Assembly (NCBI RefSeq): GCF_024585165.1
Contig: NZ_CP029008.1
Location: 6,653,501-6,717,500 of the forward strand
DNA from: Bradyrhizobium sp. WBOS07
Lineage (GTDB): Bacteria > Pseudomonadota > Alphaproteobacteria > Rhizobiales > Xanthobacteraceae
Direction of reading: 5' to 3'
Length of the DNA: 64,000 nucleotides
The translations under genes were made by a program, and so were the position numbers. Below the pieces are notes generated by a model that saw nothing but the letters and a program-made list of their open reading frames with translations, was not told the DNA's origin and did no database searches. Positions 9,419-17,790 of the stretch are shown piece by piece; the first letter of the stretch is position 1, and each line of letters starts with the position of its first letter.

Positions 9419-9724
9419 TTACTGCACTTTTTGCCCGAGGTCTCTCAGCAGCGTGTGGAGAAAGTCGCTGGCATGGTCGTATTGAGCGTTGCCTCTTGTG
9501 ATTTGCCGAACGAGCGGATCCATCAACCGACCGACGGTTTCGGAGCCGAGTAGCTCAGTTCTGTCTGACCACTGCAGCAGTAAAGTTTCTGGTATATCTT
9601 CTGCAGATCTGAACAGCCTCAAGAGGCAATGTTCGCCCTTGGAGCCGTGGTCGTGATGAGCCCTTGCCGCATAGAAAGCGAATAGCCCACGGAAGGCATC
9701 ACGGGAAACAGGAGGTTTTCCCAT
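9419..9724 (-). CDS. hypothetical small protein
   Basis: A 101-residue frame starting MGKPPVSRDAFRGLFAFY, with a strong GGGGGA ribosome site about 8 bases before ATG 9724. The product is soluble, helical in appearance (SRDAFRGLFAFYAARAHHDH; VGRLMDPLVRQITRG; HASDFLHTLLRDLGQ) and histidine-containing. No family is recognised. It stands alone in a gene-poor tract. The good start context supports a real gene; codon bias is weaker than in the flanking core genes. Confidence 0.5.
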   Translation of the reverse strand: MGKPPVSRDAFRGLFAFYAARAHHDHGSKGEHCLLRLFRSAEDIPETLLLQWSDRTELLGSETVGRLMDPLVRQITRGNAQYDHASDFLHTLLRDLGQKVQ

Positions 9725-10665
9725 CTGAATTCCCCCGAGAAGATAGGTTCTCAATGAAAGCAAGTCTGAATCGTTCGGGCGGGAAAAGCTAGTAAAAAAT
9801 GAATCTCTTATACCTTCATCAAACTATGCTCCTCATCGAGATTAAATCGCGATTAAATCTAACAGTCAGCACTCATTACCTAACTTTCTTAAGCGCTTCT
9901 GCTGGTTCTTCGCTGGCTGGGATAGTCAAGCAGCGCTCGTACGCCAAACGCACGGCAAAGATCATTCTTCGTGCTGCGCTTGGTGATCGGGGAGTAGTGC
10001 AGTGGGCAATTTTGATGATTGTTTCTGTGCCCCCGCGTCGACGTCCGCCTGAGGCGGGAGCACACCCGGCGGCCTGAGCCGTCGAAGCGAGAGTGCGGCC
10101 CCGGTACGGCACTGGAGGGAGGGACATTGCCCGGGGCCGCCCCCGGGTCCAACGTGGACCAGCACAAGTGCAACCCGAGAGTTCGAGGGATCGTTCCTAA
10201 GTGGTAATCGGCTTTTGGCGCGCTGGTATCGTGACCGGGGCGCCACCCGGCGCCCCACGTGTGCCGTGTGTTGCAATCCAATTGTCCACCCCTCGTGCTC
10301 ATCTTCGACGCTCAATGCGCAGCTTCGAGCCACCAGGGCGCATGTGGTCACCATGGCGCGCGGAGCTTACCCGAAGACCAGCGCGATCTGCGTGCGCAGA
10401 CATGCCGAATCTACCATCGTGCGCAATGGGCAGCGGCTCGCGACTTCATTTTCAAGATGGAAAGTTTGATCGGTCACGTTCAAAGCAGCGAGGTCCACCG
10501 AGCGATGGATGCTTTGGACAACAACTCATTGCGATCGAATTGGCGGAATAGAGAATGGCGAACCATCAAGCGTGATGTCGGAAGGAAGAGTGCTCCGGCA
10601 GTTCGCGGAGTGCCAGAGAACAGGCGGCGCATCCGCGTTAGTGTTCTATCCAGGCAGCGAAGTGA
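9725..10665. other. non-coding or decayed tract with palindromes
   Basis: About 940 bp with no supportable gene. It begins AT-rich (two GATTAAATC-like words near 9840-9860) and turns very GC-rich at 10020-10260, where several perfect palindromes cluster: CCCGGGGCCGCCCCCGGG (10130-10147), GGTCCAACGTGGACC just after it, and GGGGCGCC/GGCGCCCC (10237-10256). Overlapping frames on both strands lack ribosome sites. It may be a remnant of a mobile element or an untranslated structured region. Confidence 0.4.
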
Positions 10666-10881
10666 TCAGAAAAGCCTAGAGTTGCGAATCCCCTGCGTGG
10701 GATATCTCATTGCTCGGGGCCTCGGCGCGCCGGATGCCGACGATGATCGTCGTCTTTCTCCCGAGCATCGTGCTCCTGCCATTCGTACTCTCTCGCGGAG
10801 CCGCTTCAATTGCGCCAGAAGGCTAACGAGTTCGATGCTTGTGTCACGCAGAACAGCCAGGCTACAAACTCTGTTGCTCAC
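10666..10881 (-). CDS. possible small basic protein, GTG start
   Basis: A 71-residue frame starting with GTG, preceded by a perfect AGGAGGT six bases upstream. The product is basic, with a helix-like segment (SIELVSLLAQLKRLRERVRM) followed by a serine/arginine-rich tail. No family is recognised. The ribosome site is the main evidence; the arginine-rich tail could be a non-coding artefact of GC-rich DNA. Confidence 0.4.
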   Translation of the reverse strand: MSNRVCSLAVLRDTSIELVSLLAQLKRLRERVRMAGARCSGERRRSSSASGAPRPRAMRYPTQGIRNSRLF

Positions 10882-11099
10882 AGTAACACCTCCTAAAACA
10901 GGCGCTGGCCGAAGTCATGACGGAAGCTTGGATTTGTGGCGATGTGCCAATAATGTCTAACCGATGGCTGCCGGAGGCGCCGGGTTCGCTTTACGACGAT
11001 GCGCGAAATATTTCTCAAATCGGCTAATGCGCTGCAAGAACAACGACTGCATCGGAAAAAGAAGCTGGCGCAGTCGCAGAAGCGCCCTCGTCATTTGCG

Positions 11100-11309
11100 T
11101 CAGTACGTCGGCGCCGTACGAGCGACCTCTATCGTTCTGATGACCGGCTCCTCGACCCAGGCCTCGCGGGCAAACCAGTTGTGATTGGCCTGACAGGCCG
11201 GACAAAGCGTATTGCCGAAAAACACGATGCTTCGCAGGAAAGTCTCACGATCGGATTTGAGGCCGGTAGGAATCGCGCGACCGGATTGCGGACACTTGAC
11301 CATAATCAT
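11100..11309 (-). CDS. small conserved-looking cysteine protein
   Basis: A 69-residue product starting MIMVKCPQSGRAIPTGL, with GGGAGGT 11 bases before ATG 11309. It has KCPQSG near the start and LCPAC about 30 residues later, three cysteines that resemble an incomplete zinc ribbon, and a tryptophan-containing tail HNWFAREAWVEEP. Small proteins of this type, with an MIMVKCP-like start, are familiar in bradyrhizobia as unnamed short genes. Function is unknown; metal or nucleic-acid binding is a guess from the cysteines. Confidence 0.6.
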   Translation of the reverse strand: MIMVKCPQSGRAIPTGLKSDRETFLRSIVFFGNTLCPACQANHNWFAREAWVEEPVIRTIEVARTAPTY

Positions 11310-11469
11310 ACCCACGCCAACCTCCCTGGATGTGTTGTCGAATAAGGGGGGCCGGTCGGCTGGAGTGCGCTCTCCTCGATGCGGGTTCACTTGGGGGGCA
11401 TCGCACCTGGGTCGCTGTCGAGCAAAGGGCAGCTTGCTCGTGACGGCGCTTCTCCAACCGACCGGATTC

Positions 11470-11886
11470 CTACTTTCGTGAATTGTAGGATACCGCCGGG
11501 CTTTGGCTCGGCAGTTCTGAATGATGTTCCAGACTCAACGTAAAGTCGCGGGTAAGCCGCAAACAAATATAAGGGCTCAATTCTTCAGGCTTCGAGCGAA
11601 ATGCTCTGACGGCATCGCAACCATTATCATTTTTGACGGTCACCTGGTTCGGCTCCCATTTGTGTAGCTTCCGAATATTCTCCGCTGAAATTAAATTTGT
11701 AAATAGAAAAGCGCATTGTCGGTCCGATTTGCGACTCTCGCGGATATATTTTTTACGCGAGCCTACGCGAAGCGAACCGCAATCGAATATGTAAGCGGAT
11801 ACGGTAAGGTGCAGCTTCTTCACAGTTGCGAAGGCAATTGCAGCGGTTGCGAGCTGTATTAGGTGGGCCGCATCAGGTTCAAACAT
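11470..11886 (-). CDS. doubtful hypothetical protein
   Basis: A 138-codon frame from ATG 11886 with a plausible N-terminal helix (PDAAHLIQLATAAIAFATVKKL) and mixed hydrophobic pattern, but with no ribosome site and no recognisable domain. The DNA is more AT-rich than its surroundings, so an open frame this long by chance is less likely than in GC-rich parts. It could be a decayed gene. Confidence 0.3.
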   Translation of the reverse strand: MFEPDAAHLIQLATAAIAFATVKKLHLTVSAYIFDCGSLRVGSRKKYIRESRKSDRQCAFLFTNLISAENIRKLHKWEPNQVTVKNDNGCDAVRAFRSKPEELSPYICLRLTRDFTLSLEHHSELPSQSPAVSYNSRK

Positions 11887-11989
11887 GAAATAAATTGTGA
11901 TGTACGGGTAATTGTAAAAATAGCGTTGTCAATTTCTGCCGATCACGTAATCTCTGGCCTATTCAAGCTTCATTCGGCTGGAGGAAGCG

Positions 11990-12232
11990 ATGTGGGAATT
12001 AAATCATAATAATTGCCTGGTCTCGCACGCACCGCTGTTGGCCCAGATGCGCGCGGAGTTGGCCAGCATCGGCGAGAAGGAGCGCATTCTGAAAGAACGG
12101 AGTGCCGATCGCGAAGCTCATCGTTACCTTTTGGATGCTCATCGGTTGACCGCGAGAGAGTGTTTTCTTGGCGAGCTGCTTTTGAACGTTGCGCCACAGG
12201 GGGGAGGCGAGGACGGCCAGCTGGCGGCATGA
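11990..12232 (+). CDS. small hypothetical protein upstream of the PqqD-kinase gene
   Basis: An 80-residue product starting MWELNHNNCLVSHAPLL, with a strong GGAGGAAG ribosome site just before ATG 11990. It looks helical and charged in the middle (LAQMRAELASIGEKERILKE), with one cysteine near each end of the core and a glycine-rich tail (APQGGGEDGQLAA). It is the last gene before the PqqD-HPr kinase fusion, about 170-200 bp away on the same strand. It has no transmembrane segment. A peptide substrate role is speculative. Confidence 0.6.
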   Translation: MWELNHNNCLVSHAPLLAQMRAELASIGEKERILKERSADREAHRYLLDAHRLTARECFLGELLLNVAPQGGGEDGQLAA

Positions 12233-12398
12233 CGGGCCGGATTGTCATTTCGAAGAGAGCCCGATCGTGTTTGTGCTCAGCTGAACGGGAATTGCAGCGC
12301 CGCAGGCCGGGCTAGATCGAATCTCGTAGTCGAGGCTTCCCGCTGTCGCGGCCGCGACATAGCGTTGCCCTTCGTCGGGCGAGACGGACCTTCGTACA

Positions 12399-13526
12399 TT
12401 GGCTGGAGCCGTGCTGGAACGATCGTCGGCAGAGATGGTGTTGAGACCCGCTCCAGATGCAGTGTTCGTGCTGCTGGATGGTCGATCAATGCTCTTCAGC
12501 GAAGCAGGACAGAAGATCTTCGAGCTGGACCAGGTAGCGGCATTCATCTGGTGCAAGCTGGCGCAAGGTGCCTCTCTGGAAGATGTCTATCAGGGGCTTG
12601 GGGCGCTAGGCATTGACGAGGATGTGTCACGCCAGTTCACCCGCCAGGTTGTAAATGTCTGGGCCGATCAAGCGCTGCTCCAAGCGGACTGGCAAGTGCC
12701 GATTGACTGTTCCTTCTCAGTGATCCTGGGTCGGCACAAAATAGGCGTCCGGACTGCAAATCGACACCTCTTGAGACGGCTGCTTTCGGTATTCTGCGTC
12801 GCGGACCAGGGCGCGTGCGACAACGACCTTGTGATCGAGGCAACGATGCTGGACGAGCAAGTGTTCTTCCGCGGAGAGGATTCTAGAATCTCCAGATGTG
12901 AAGTCGAAGCACTGGCGCCGACGATCAAAGCGCACATCAGCGAGCGGCTTATTCGAAGCGATCGATGGGTCTTTTCCCTTCATGCCGCTACTCTCGTGAG
13001 AAACGGTGCGGGCCTGCTGTTGTGCGGTCGGCCGGGAGCTGGAAAGTCAACCCTGACACTGCAGCTCGTGGACGCCGGCTTTAGCTACGCCGGCGATGAT
13101 GTCGCGCTGGTTGGAGCTGACGGGACCATCTGCGGAATTCCCTTTGCGCTCACTGTCAAGGAGGGATCGTGGGACTTGCTGTCCCGGCTGCATGGCGACA
13201 GGTATGACGCGACGCATTGCCGCTCCGACGGGGTTCGGGTGCGGTACATCCCCATTCCAGATGCGCAAAACCAATGCGTCTCCGCGAGCTGGATCGTCTT
13301 CTTGAATCGGGTCGCGAACGGTCCGGAAGAACTGATCGCGATAGACCAGTTGGATGCGATGAAGCGGCTTATCGAAAACGCATTTGCCGCTGACGGAAGG
13401 CTATCGCAAGCCGGCTTTTTCGCTTTGAAGCGGATTGTCGCGGGCGCGCGATCATTTCAACTCACCTACTGCGAGTCGGTGGAAGCTCGGCGCTTGCTTA
13501 TGGAATTGTGCGATGGTGAGGCATAG
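12399..13526 (+). CDS. PqqD-like domain fused to HPr kinase-related domain
   Basis: A protein of up to 375 residues. Residues 13-100 resemble a PqqD-type peptide-binding fold (VLRPAPDAVFVLLDGRSMLF, then AAFIWCKLAQGASLEDVYQGL). The remainder resembles HprK-related kinases: Walker A GRPGAGKST at 210-218, then YAGDDVALVG, as in HPr kinase C-terminal domains. PqqD and HprK-related proteins are known companions of exopolysaccharide and some peptide-modification loci; here they are one polypeptide. Start is uncertain: TTG 12399, GTG 12411 and ATG 12435 are all poor in ribosome sites. It overlaps the next gene by 14 bases, implying coupling. Confidence 0.75.
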   Translation: MAGAVLERSSAEMVLRPAPDAVFVLLDGRSMLFSEAGQKIFELDQVAAFIWCKLAQGASLEDVYQGLGALGIDEDVSRQFTRQVVNVWADQALLQADWQVPIDCSFSVILGRHKIGVRTANRHLLRRLLSVFCVADQGACDNDLVIEATMLDEQVFFRGEDSRISRCEVEALAPTIKAHISERLIRSDRWVFSLHAATLVRNGAGLLLCGRPGAGKSTLTLQLVDAGFSYAGDDVALVGADGTICGIPFALTVKEGSWDLLSRLHGDRYDATHCRSDGVRVRYIPIPDAQNQCVSASWIVFLNRVANGPEELIAIDQLDAMKRLIENAFAADGRLSQAGFFALKRIVAGARSFQLTYCESVEARRLLMELCDGEA

Positions 13527-14589
13527 CAGCGCGCTGTCGAGCCTCTGCAATTGCTTGCGAGGCATGCCGCCCGTCGACGTGGAGTGGACGTCCGTAATCG
13601 GGCTCGCAAATCGGACTCTGACGACGCCGGCGCTCATCGACTTTGTGGGCAAGTATGAATCGACGCTGCCGGAGGACGTCTGCGCATATATCCGCAACAT
13701 CTACCGCCGAAACGAGCTGCGCAATAATCGCCTCCTCGCTCAGCTGGAAGAAGCCGTCGTTGCGATGAACCGCTTGGGAATCACCCCGATCGCGCTCAAG
13801 GGCGCATCGACACTGGCGACCGCACCCCGGGAGCGCCGAGGCGTTCGGCTAATGTCCGACCTGGACATCATCGTCATGCCGGACGAGGCCAGAATGGCAA
13901 TCGCCGCTCTATGTGCAATTGGCTACGATATTAATTACCAGCCCCCCGCCGAAAGCCAGAGATGGCACGCCGAGCTGAACCGGTCACAGGATGTCGGGAC
14001 CATAGACCTGCAGCAGGCGGCTCCGGGTCCCGCGTACCTCTACCATAGTATCGGGCAGGCGCTGAACCACTGCGTCCTCGCGCCGCTGGGAAGCGGACGC
14101 GTGTATATCCCCACGCCTGTCTACCGAGCGCTCACGCTGATCATCCACGATCAGTTTCAAGACTACGGATATTGGCTCGGCGACCTCGACCTGCGGCACC
14201 TTGTCGAATTGCGAGATCTAAACGATTCCACCGAAGGCCTTGATTGGGAGAAGCTTGCCTCGCTTGTCTCGGGCGAATTGATGAAGAATGCGGTTGAAAC
14301 CCAACTGGTCGCTCTTGCCGGGCTGCTTGGCGTCGATATTCCGCAGACGATGCGTTCCCGCCTGATTCCCCGCCTGCAGTTCATGCGACAGTTGATGCAG
14401 GCACGTTTTCCGTCCACGCGTTTGCTGTTCCTCGCGATGACGGCGCTGGATCTCGGAAACTACCGGAGCGCGGCAAACGGCGCCTGGCAAGCCGCCGCCC
14501 ATCCGCGTAGATCGTGGTCCCTCCCGAAAATGGACACCTTGCAGTTTTTGTTGAAGGCGGCCGTCGCTGTGCGCACAGGGAAGGTGTAG
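13513..14589 (+). CDS. nucleotidyltransferase-fold protein (NTP_transf_5 type)
   Basis: A 358-residue protein. The segment LGITPIALKGASTLA followed by RLMSDLDIIVMP gives the D116-x-D118 metal pair of the polymerase-beta-like nucleotidyltransferase superfamily, in the arrangement of the uncharacterised NTP_transf_5 family. Such proteins commonly sit beside HprK-related kinases and PqqD proteins. ATG 13513 overlaps the end of the kinase gene, so the two are probably made together. The C-terminal half is helical with no named domain. The transferred group and acceptor are unknown. Confidence 0.78.
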   Translation: MVRHSSALSSLCNCLRGMPPVDVEWTSVIGLANRTLTTPALIDFVGKYESTLPEDVCAYIRNIYRRNELRNNRLLAQLEEAVVAMNRLGITPIALKGASTLATAPRERRGVRLMSDLDIIVMPDEARMAIAALCAIGYDINYQPPAESQRWHAELNRSQDVGTIDLQQAAPGPAYLYHSIGQALNHCVLAPLGSGRVYIPTPVYRALTLIIHDQFQDYGYWLGDLDLRHLVELRDLNDSTEGLDWEKLASLVSGELMKNAVETQLVALAGLLGVDIPQTMRSRLIPRLQFMRQLMQARFPSTRLLFLAMTALDLGNYRSAANGAWQAAAHPRRSWSLPKMDTLQFLLKAAVAVRTGKV

Positions 14590-14678
14590 GCCGCAAGCGC
14601 GCTGCGAGCCGAGCGACCGGTAACTCCCACCCGTTCGCCAACGATTCGCGCCCGCGGGTGTGTGCGTCGATGAAGCCA

Positions 14679-15056
14679 TCAATGCTCGTGACTACCAGCA
14701 TTCCGGTTGGACGCTTCGCCGTTCTCGCGAATCCTGAACTCCTCGATTGTGTGTCCTGATTGAAGCGCTGCGACCAGCCAGCGCGGCTGTTTGCCTCGCC
14801 CAGACCAAGTCTCTGTCGGCTTGAGGGGGTTGAAGTATTTCGGCACGACCTTTGGGTATTTGCGGCGAGGGGACGGGCCCATCTCTGTCGCCTCGCCCTC
14901 CGCCTCGCCGAATTGATCCGGCTGATTGAGCTGCGCAAGGCGTTTTTCCAACTCGCGCTTTTCGGCTGTTATCTTTTCAGCAAGAATCTTCGTGAGCTCC
15001 TCGTGGAGGAGCCAAAGTTCTTCAAAATCCATGGCTTCGAGATCCTGCCGGCGCAT
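14679..15056 (-). CDS. H-NS family DNA-binding protein, copy 1
   Basis: A 125-residue protein from ATG 15056, in front of MDFEELWLLHEEL, a typical H-NS oligomerisation helix, which continues into the coiled-coil segment ILAEKITAEKRELEKRLAQL. The C-terminal domain RRKYPKVVPKYFNPLKPTET then WSGRGKQPRWL matches the H-NS minor-groove hook region (W-x-GRG-x-xPRWL). These proteins silence AT-rich, often foreign, DNA. A longer frame to 15131 exists but has an unlikely leader. The gene diverges from a paralogue across a ~700-bp AT-rich spacer. Confidence 0.88.
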   Translation of the reverse strand: MRRQDLEAMDFEELWLLHEELTKILAEKITAEKRELEKRLAQLNQPDQFGEAEGEATEMGPSPRRKYPKVVPKYFNPLKPTETWSGRGKQPRWLVAALQSGHTIEEFRIRENGEASNRNAGSHEH

Positions 15057-15764
15057 AGCATTCTCGTCACCGACCAACCTAACCAACAGTCGTCTCTGAC
15101 GCCGAATAAAGGTTTTTCGCGTGGCGAACAAAAGACTGGGAATCAGGGTCGATCTTTCATTTGACGCAATAATAAATAAATAATATATTATTAAATGTAT
15201 ATTGCGAGGATTATTTTTTCTTTATTAATGGGCGAGGAAGGCTTGCTACGCTCTCGAAGAGAAACATTGGATATTATCGGCTGTCCGTTGGGGCGCCTTC
15301 GAGTTGCGATCAGGCAGTTTATAGCTCCTGCGGAACCGTTGACCGACCTCAAAGATCTGCAGCTCCAAATCCAGCTGCGAAAGCTCGCGCTTAGAGATAT
15401 CGCGATCATAACCTCGCGGCTGCAGCGGGTTGACATCCGCATTTCAGGACGAATGCCGGGATGCGGCCTCCCGCAGTCGTGTTCCTTACGAGGGCGGCGG
15501 CGCGGAGGATCGACCTCGCGACGCTTTGGTCAATCATAATCCGATTGAATCGCGGCGCCGGCGCACGTAGGGCGCGTGTTATACTCGGGCCGCTATTGAA
15601 TTCAGCGAATAATTCATTTTTCAGTCTTGATTGGAACCGGCGACGCAGTTATGTGGAGCATAAAAATGCTGTTGGGTTCCGAATATTCTTCGCTAGGCCC
15701 GACATTGGGTTCTTGATTGCTCCGCTGGAGCAGTATTAAATGGGCGCAACTACAGGGTGCTAGC
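15057..15764. promoter_or_regulatory. AT-rich divergent spacer between H-NS paralogues
   Basis: About 700 bp between two divergent H-NS-family genes. The part at 15164-15235 is strikingly AT-rich (repeated AATAAATA, then TATATTATTAAATG), as expected for an H-NS target and promoter. Short frames on both strands (for example 15195-15539 plus) show no domain and no clear ribosome site. Another AT-rich patch lies around 15600-15630. Confidence 0.5.
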
Positions 15765-16133
15765 ATGTCGACCAAGAAGCTCGAACTAGAAGCAATGTCC
15801 CTGGATGATCTATGGTCGCTTCATGAAGAAATTAGCGGCATTTTATCGGATCGGATCAAAGCAGAAAAGCAGGAACTGGAGAAGCGCCTGGCGGTTCTCG
15901 GCGGCGGAATGGCCGTGTTAGCCGAAACCGGCACGCCGGGCATCTCTCCCTCGGGCAAGCCGAGGCGCAAATATCCGCGCGTGCTGCCGAAATACCGTAA
16001 CCCGCAGACGTCCGAAACTTGGTCGGGGCGTGGCAAGCGACCTCGTTGGCTGGTTGCTGCGGTGAAATCCGGTCGTCGAATCGAGGAGTTTCGCATCGGG
16101 GAAGCGGCTCCGAAACTTCGGCAGCGGGCGTGA
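15765..16133 (+). CDS. H-NS family DNA-binding protein, copy 2
   Basis: A 122-residue paralogue of the gene at 14679-15056. It has the helix MSLDDLWSLHEEISGIL, the coiled coil RIKAEKQELEKRLAVLG, a short linker, and RRKYPRVLPKYRNPQTSET then WSGRGKRPRWL. Both proteins keep the AT-hook-like GRG core. ATG 15765 is the likely start, though its ribosome site is weak. It is divergent from copy 1 and convergent with the sugar-transferase gene 50 bp downstream. Two copies side by side may form homo- or hetero-oligomers. Confidence 0.88.
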   Translation: MSTKKLELEAMSLDDLWSLHEEISGILSDRIKAEKQELEKRLAVLGGGMAVLAETGTPGISPSGKPRRKYPRVLPKYRNPQTSETWSGRGKRPRWLVAAVKSGRRIEEFRIGEAAPKLRQRA

Positions 16134-16182
16134 ACTAGCTGCACGAGGGCACTGGCGCAGGCGCCTTTGGTCGAGGTTGGAG

Positions 16183-17649
16183 CTAATAGGCGTTGCGCCC
16201 CCGTAGTACTTCCACAGGAGTTCGCAACAGGATTGCAAGATCCAGCCGAAGACTCCAATTGTCGATGTACCAGAGATCGTATTGGACGCGTGCTTCGATC
16301 ATCGACGCCGTGGGCGTTGCCCCACGGCAGCCGTGAACCTGCGCCCATCCGGTCAGCCCAGGCCTGACCCTGCGGCGAAAGGCGTAGTTTCGCACGAGCT
16401 TGTCAAACTGTCCGTCGTGGGCCAAGGCGTGGGGACGCGGGCCCACCAGCGACATACTGCCCTCGAGAACATTTAGCAATTGCGGCAGTTCATCGAAGCT
16501 CGACCGCCGCAGCAACTTGCCCACGCGGGTGACCCGTCGATCGAGAGGGACGGCCTGAGTGATCACGTCGCCGTCCTCGAGAACATGCATGGTCCGAAAC
16601 TTCCGGATCAGGAATGTCCGACCATTGAAACCGCAGCGTTGCTGTCGGAAGAACACCGGGCCCGGAGAGTCCAGCTTGATTGCGATTGCAGCCAGTACCA
16701 GCAGTGGTGCAGCCATCGCCAGCGCGAGCCCTGCGCCGAAAACATCAATCATTCGCTTGGATGCGCACTCGAGCGAGGTGAGGGGACCGCGCTGCAACTC
16801 GACGCAAACGGCACTTCCAAGATTGCGTGTCGGATGTCGAAGCAATTCGGATGTTGTGCCGACGGGCACGAACATGATCGGGAAGGGCAAAACCCGGAGA
16901 TCGGCCACAAGTGCTCGCAGCTCGGGCCACCGCTCTGGAGAGGTCTCGACCACCACCTGGTCGAGCGGGACGTTGTGAATATAGTCGATTACGCGAGAGG
17001 CGAGCCGTTTTCGACCGGCGGGCCCGAAGCCGATCGGCGGCAGGCTGAACCGTGCCCTGACGCAATATCCGTGCATAGCCAGGGTCTCGGGCAGGCCGGC
17101 GTTTTTGGAAAGCGGTTGGTCGCTGATTAGAACGATATTGGTGCTGGCGAACTTTCTTTCGCTAAGACCCCTTATCAGCAGTGCCCTGGCCCCCCATCGC
17201 TCTGCCACAAGCAAGGCCAAGCCGACGACGGCGAACAGCGGGCCCGGTTTCTGAGAGGCACCTAGGGGAATTGCAAAGCCATATGCGGCCCAGATCAAGA
17301 GCAACAATGATGCCCAAGTAACACAGACGGCCCGAACCTGGTTCTTGAGCACAAGAAGCTCAATCGGCCGATAGAGGCCTTGAGCCTTCAGGAGGGGAGC
17401 CACGCAAGCCGCGCTAATCAGCGCCAAGCCAAATGCGTTGCCGTGGTCTGCCCCGGTCTGTACGTTCTGGAACCGGTACAAGACGGTGGAGATGACGCTC
17501 GCGAGCAAAATCGTCGCGATATCGGCACAGAGCGCAACGTGTTCGATCCGGTCATACCGCAGGGGCCATTTACGCCGGGATATCGGCGGTTCGAGACTGA
17601 CACGAGCCGTATCAATTTGATTGGGGAGGTGTCGGTTCACGAAGTTCAT
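16183..17649 (-). CDS. polyprenyl-phosphate glycosylphosphotransferase (WbaP/ExoY type)
   Basis: A 488-residue protein that probably starts repeat-unit synthesis by moving a sugar-1-phosphate to undecaprenyl phosphate at the inner membrane. The N-terminal half has four to five membrane helices and a Rossmann-like CoA-binding-type segment. A further hydrophobic helix follows [10 protein letters not shown] (from residue 298). The catalytic domain has [17 protein letters not shown], the [21 protein letters not shown] core and [10 protein letters not shown]. All family motifs are intact. It is the most downstream gene of the minus-strand set that begins with the Wzc-like gene. Confidence 0.92.
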   Translation of the reverse strand: MNFVNRHLPNQIDTARVSLEPPISRRKWPLRYDRIEHVALCADIATILLASVISTVLYRFQNVQTGADHGNAFGLALISAACVAPLLKAQGLYRPIELLVLKNQVRAVCVTWASLLLLIWAAYGFAIPLGASQKPGPLFAVVGLALLVAERWGARALLIRGLSERKFASTNIVLISDQPLSKNAGLPETLAMHGYCVRARFSLPPIGFGPAGRKRLASRVIDYIHNVPLDQVVVETSPERWPELRALVADLRVLPFPIMFVPVGTTSELLRHPTRNLGSAVCVELQRGPLTSLECASKRMIDVFGAGLALAMAAPLLVLAAIAIKLDSPGPVFFRQQRCGFNGRTFLIRKFRTMHVLEDGDVITQAVPLDRRVTRVGKLLRRSSFDELPQLLNVLEGSMSLVGPRPHALAHDGQFDKLVRNYAFRRRVRPGLTGWAQVHGCRGATPTASMIEARVQYDLWYIDNWSLRLDLAILLRTPVEVLRGRNAY

Positions 17650-17790
17650 GACGAGGTACTCTGACCAGCATTTAATCTATTATTAATTTATTGAATCTTT
17701 CAAGTGACAATATAGAATTTAAATATTGGCCGCACTTGGTAAGGTTCGAGCCGGGCGGTCGTTATCGGATCGAGCAAAATACCTCGGGAG
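17650..17790 (-). promoter_or_regulatory. AT-rich promoter island before the sugar transferase
   Basis: A 141-bp gap between two minus-strand genes. It contains CATTTAATCTATTATTAATT at about 17669-17688 and the perfect palindrome ATTTAAAT at 17717-17724. It is much more AT-rich than the genes on either side, and the same words recur at other promoters of the locus. Confidence 0.45.

Noticed and set aside
9876..10127. An 83-codon minus-strand frame with a plausible C-terminal half
   Set aside because: No usable ribosome site, and the first half is the kind of sequence that palindromic GC-rich DNA gives by chance.
10259..10960. A 233-codon plus-strand frame
   Set aside because: It has no domain or ribosome site and overlaps a minus-strand frame with a perfect Shine-Dalgarno sequence.
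15195..15539. A 114-codon frame in the H-NS spacer
   Set aside because: It starts in an AT-rich promoter-like run, lacks a ribosome site, and its tail is arginine/glycine low complexity.
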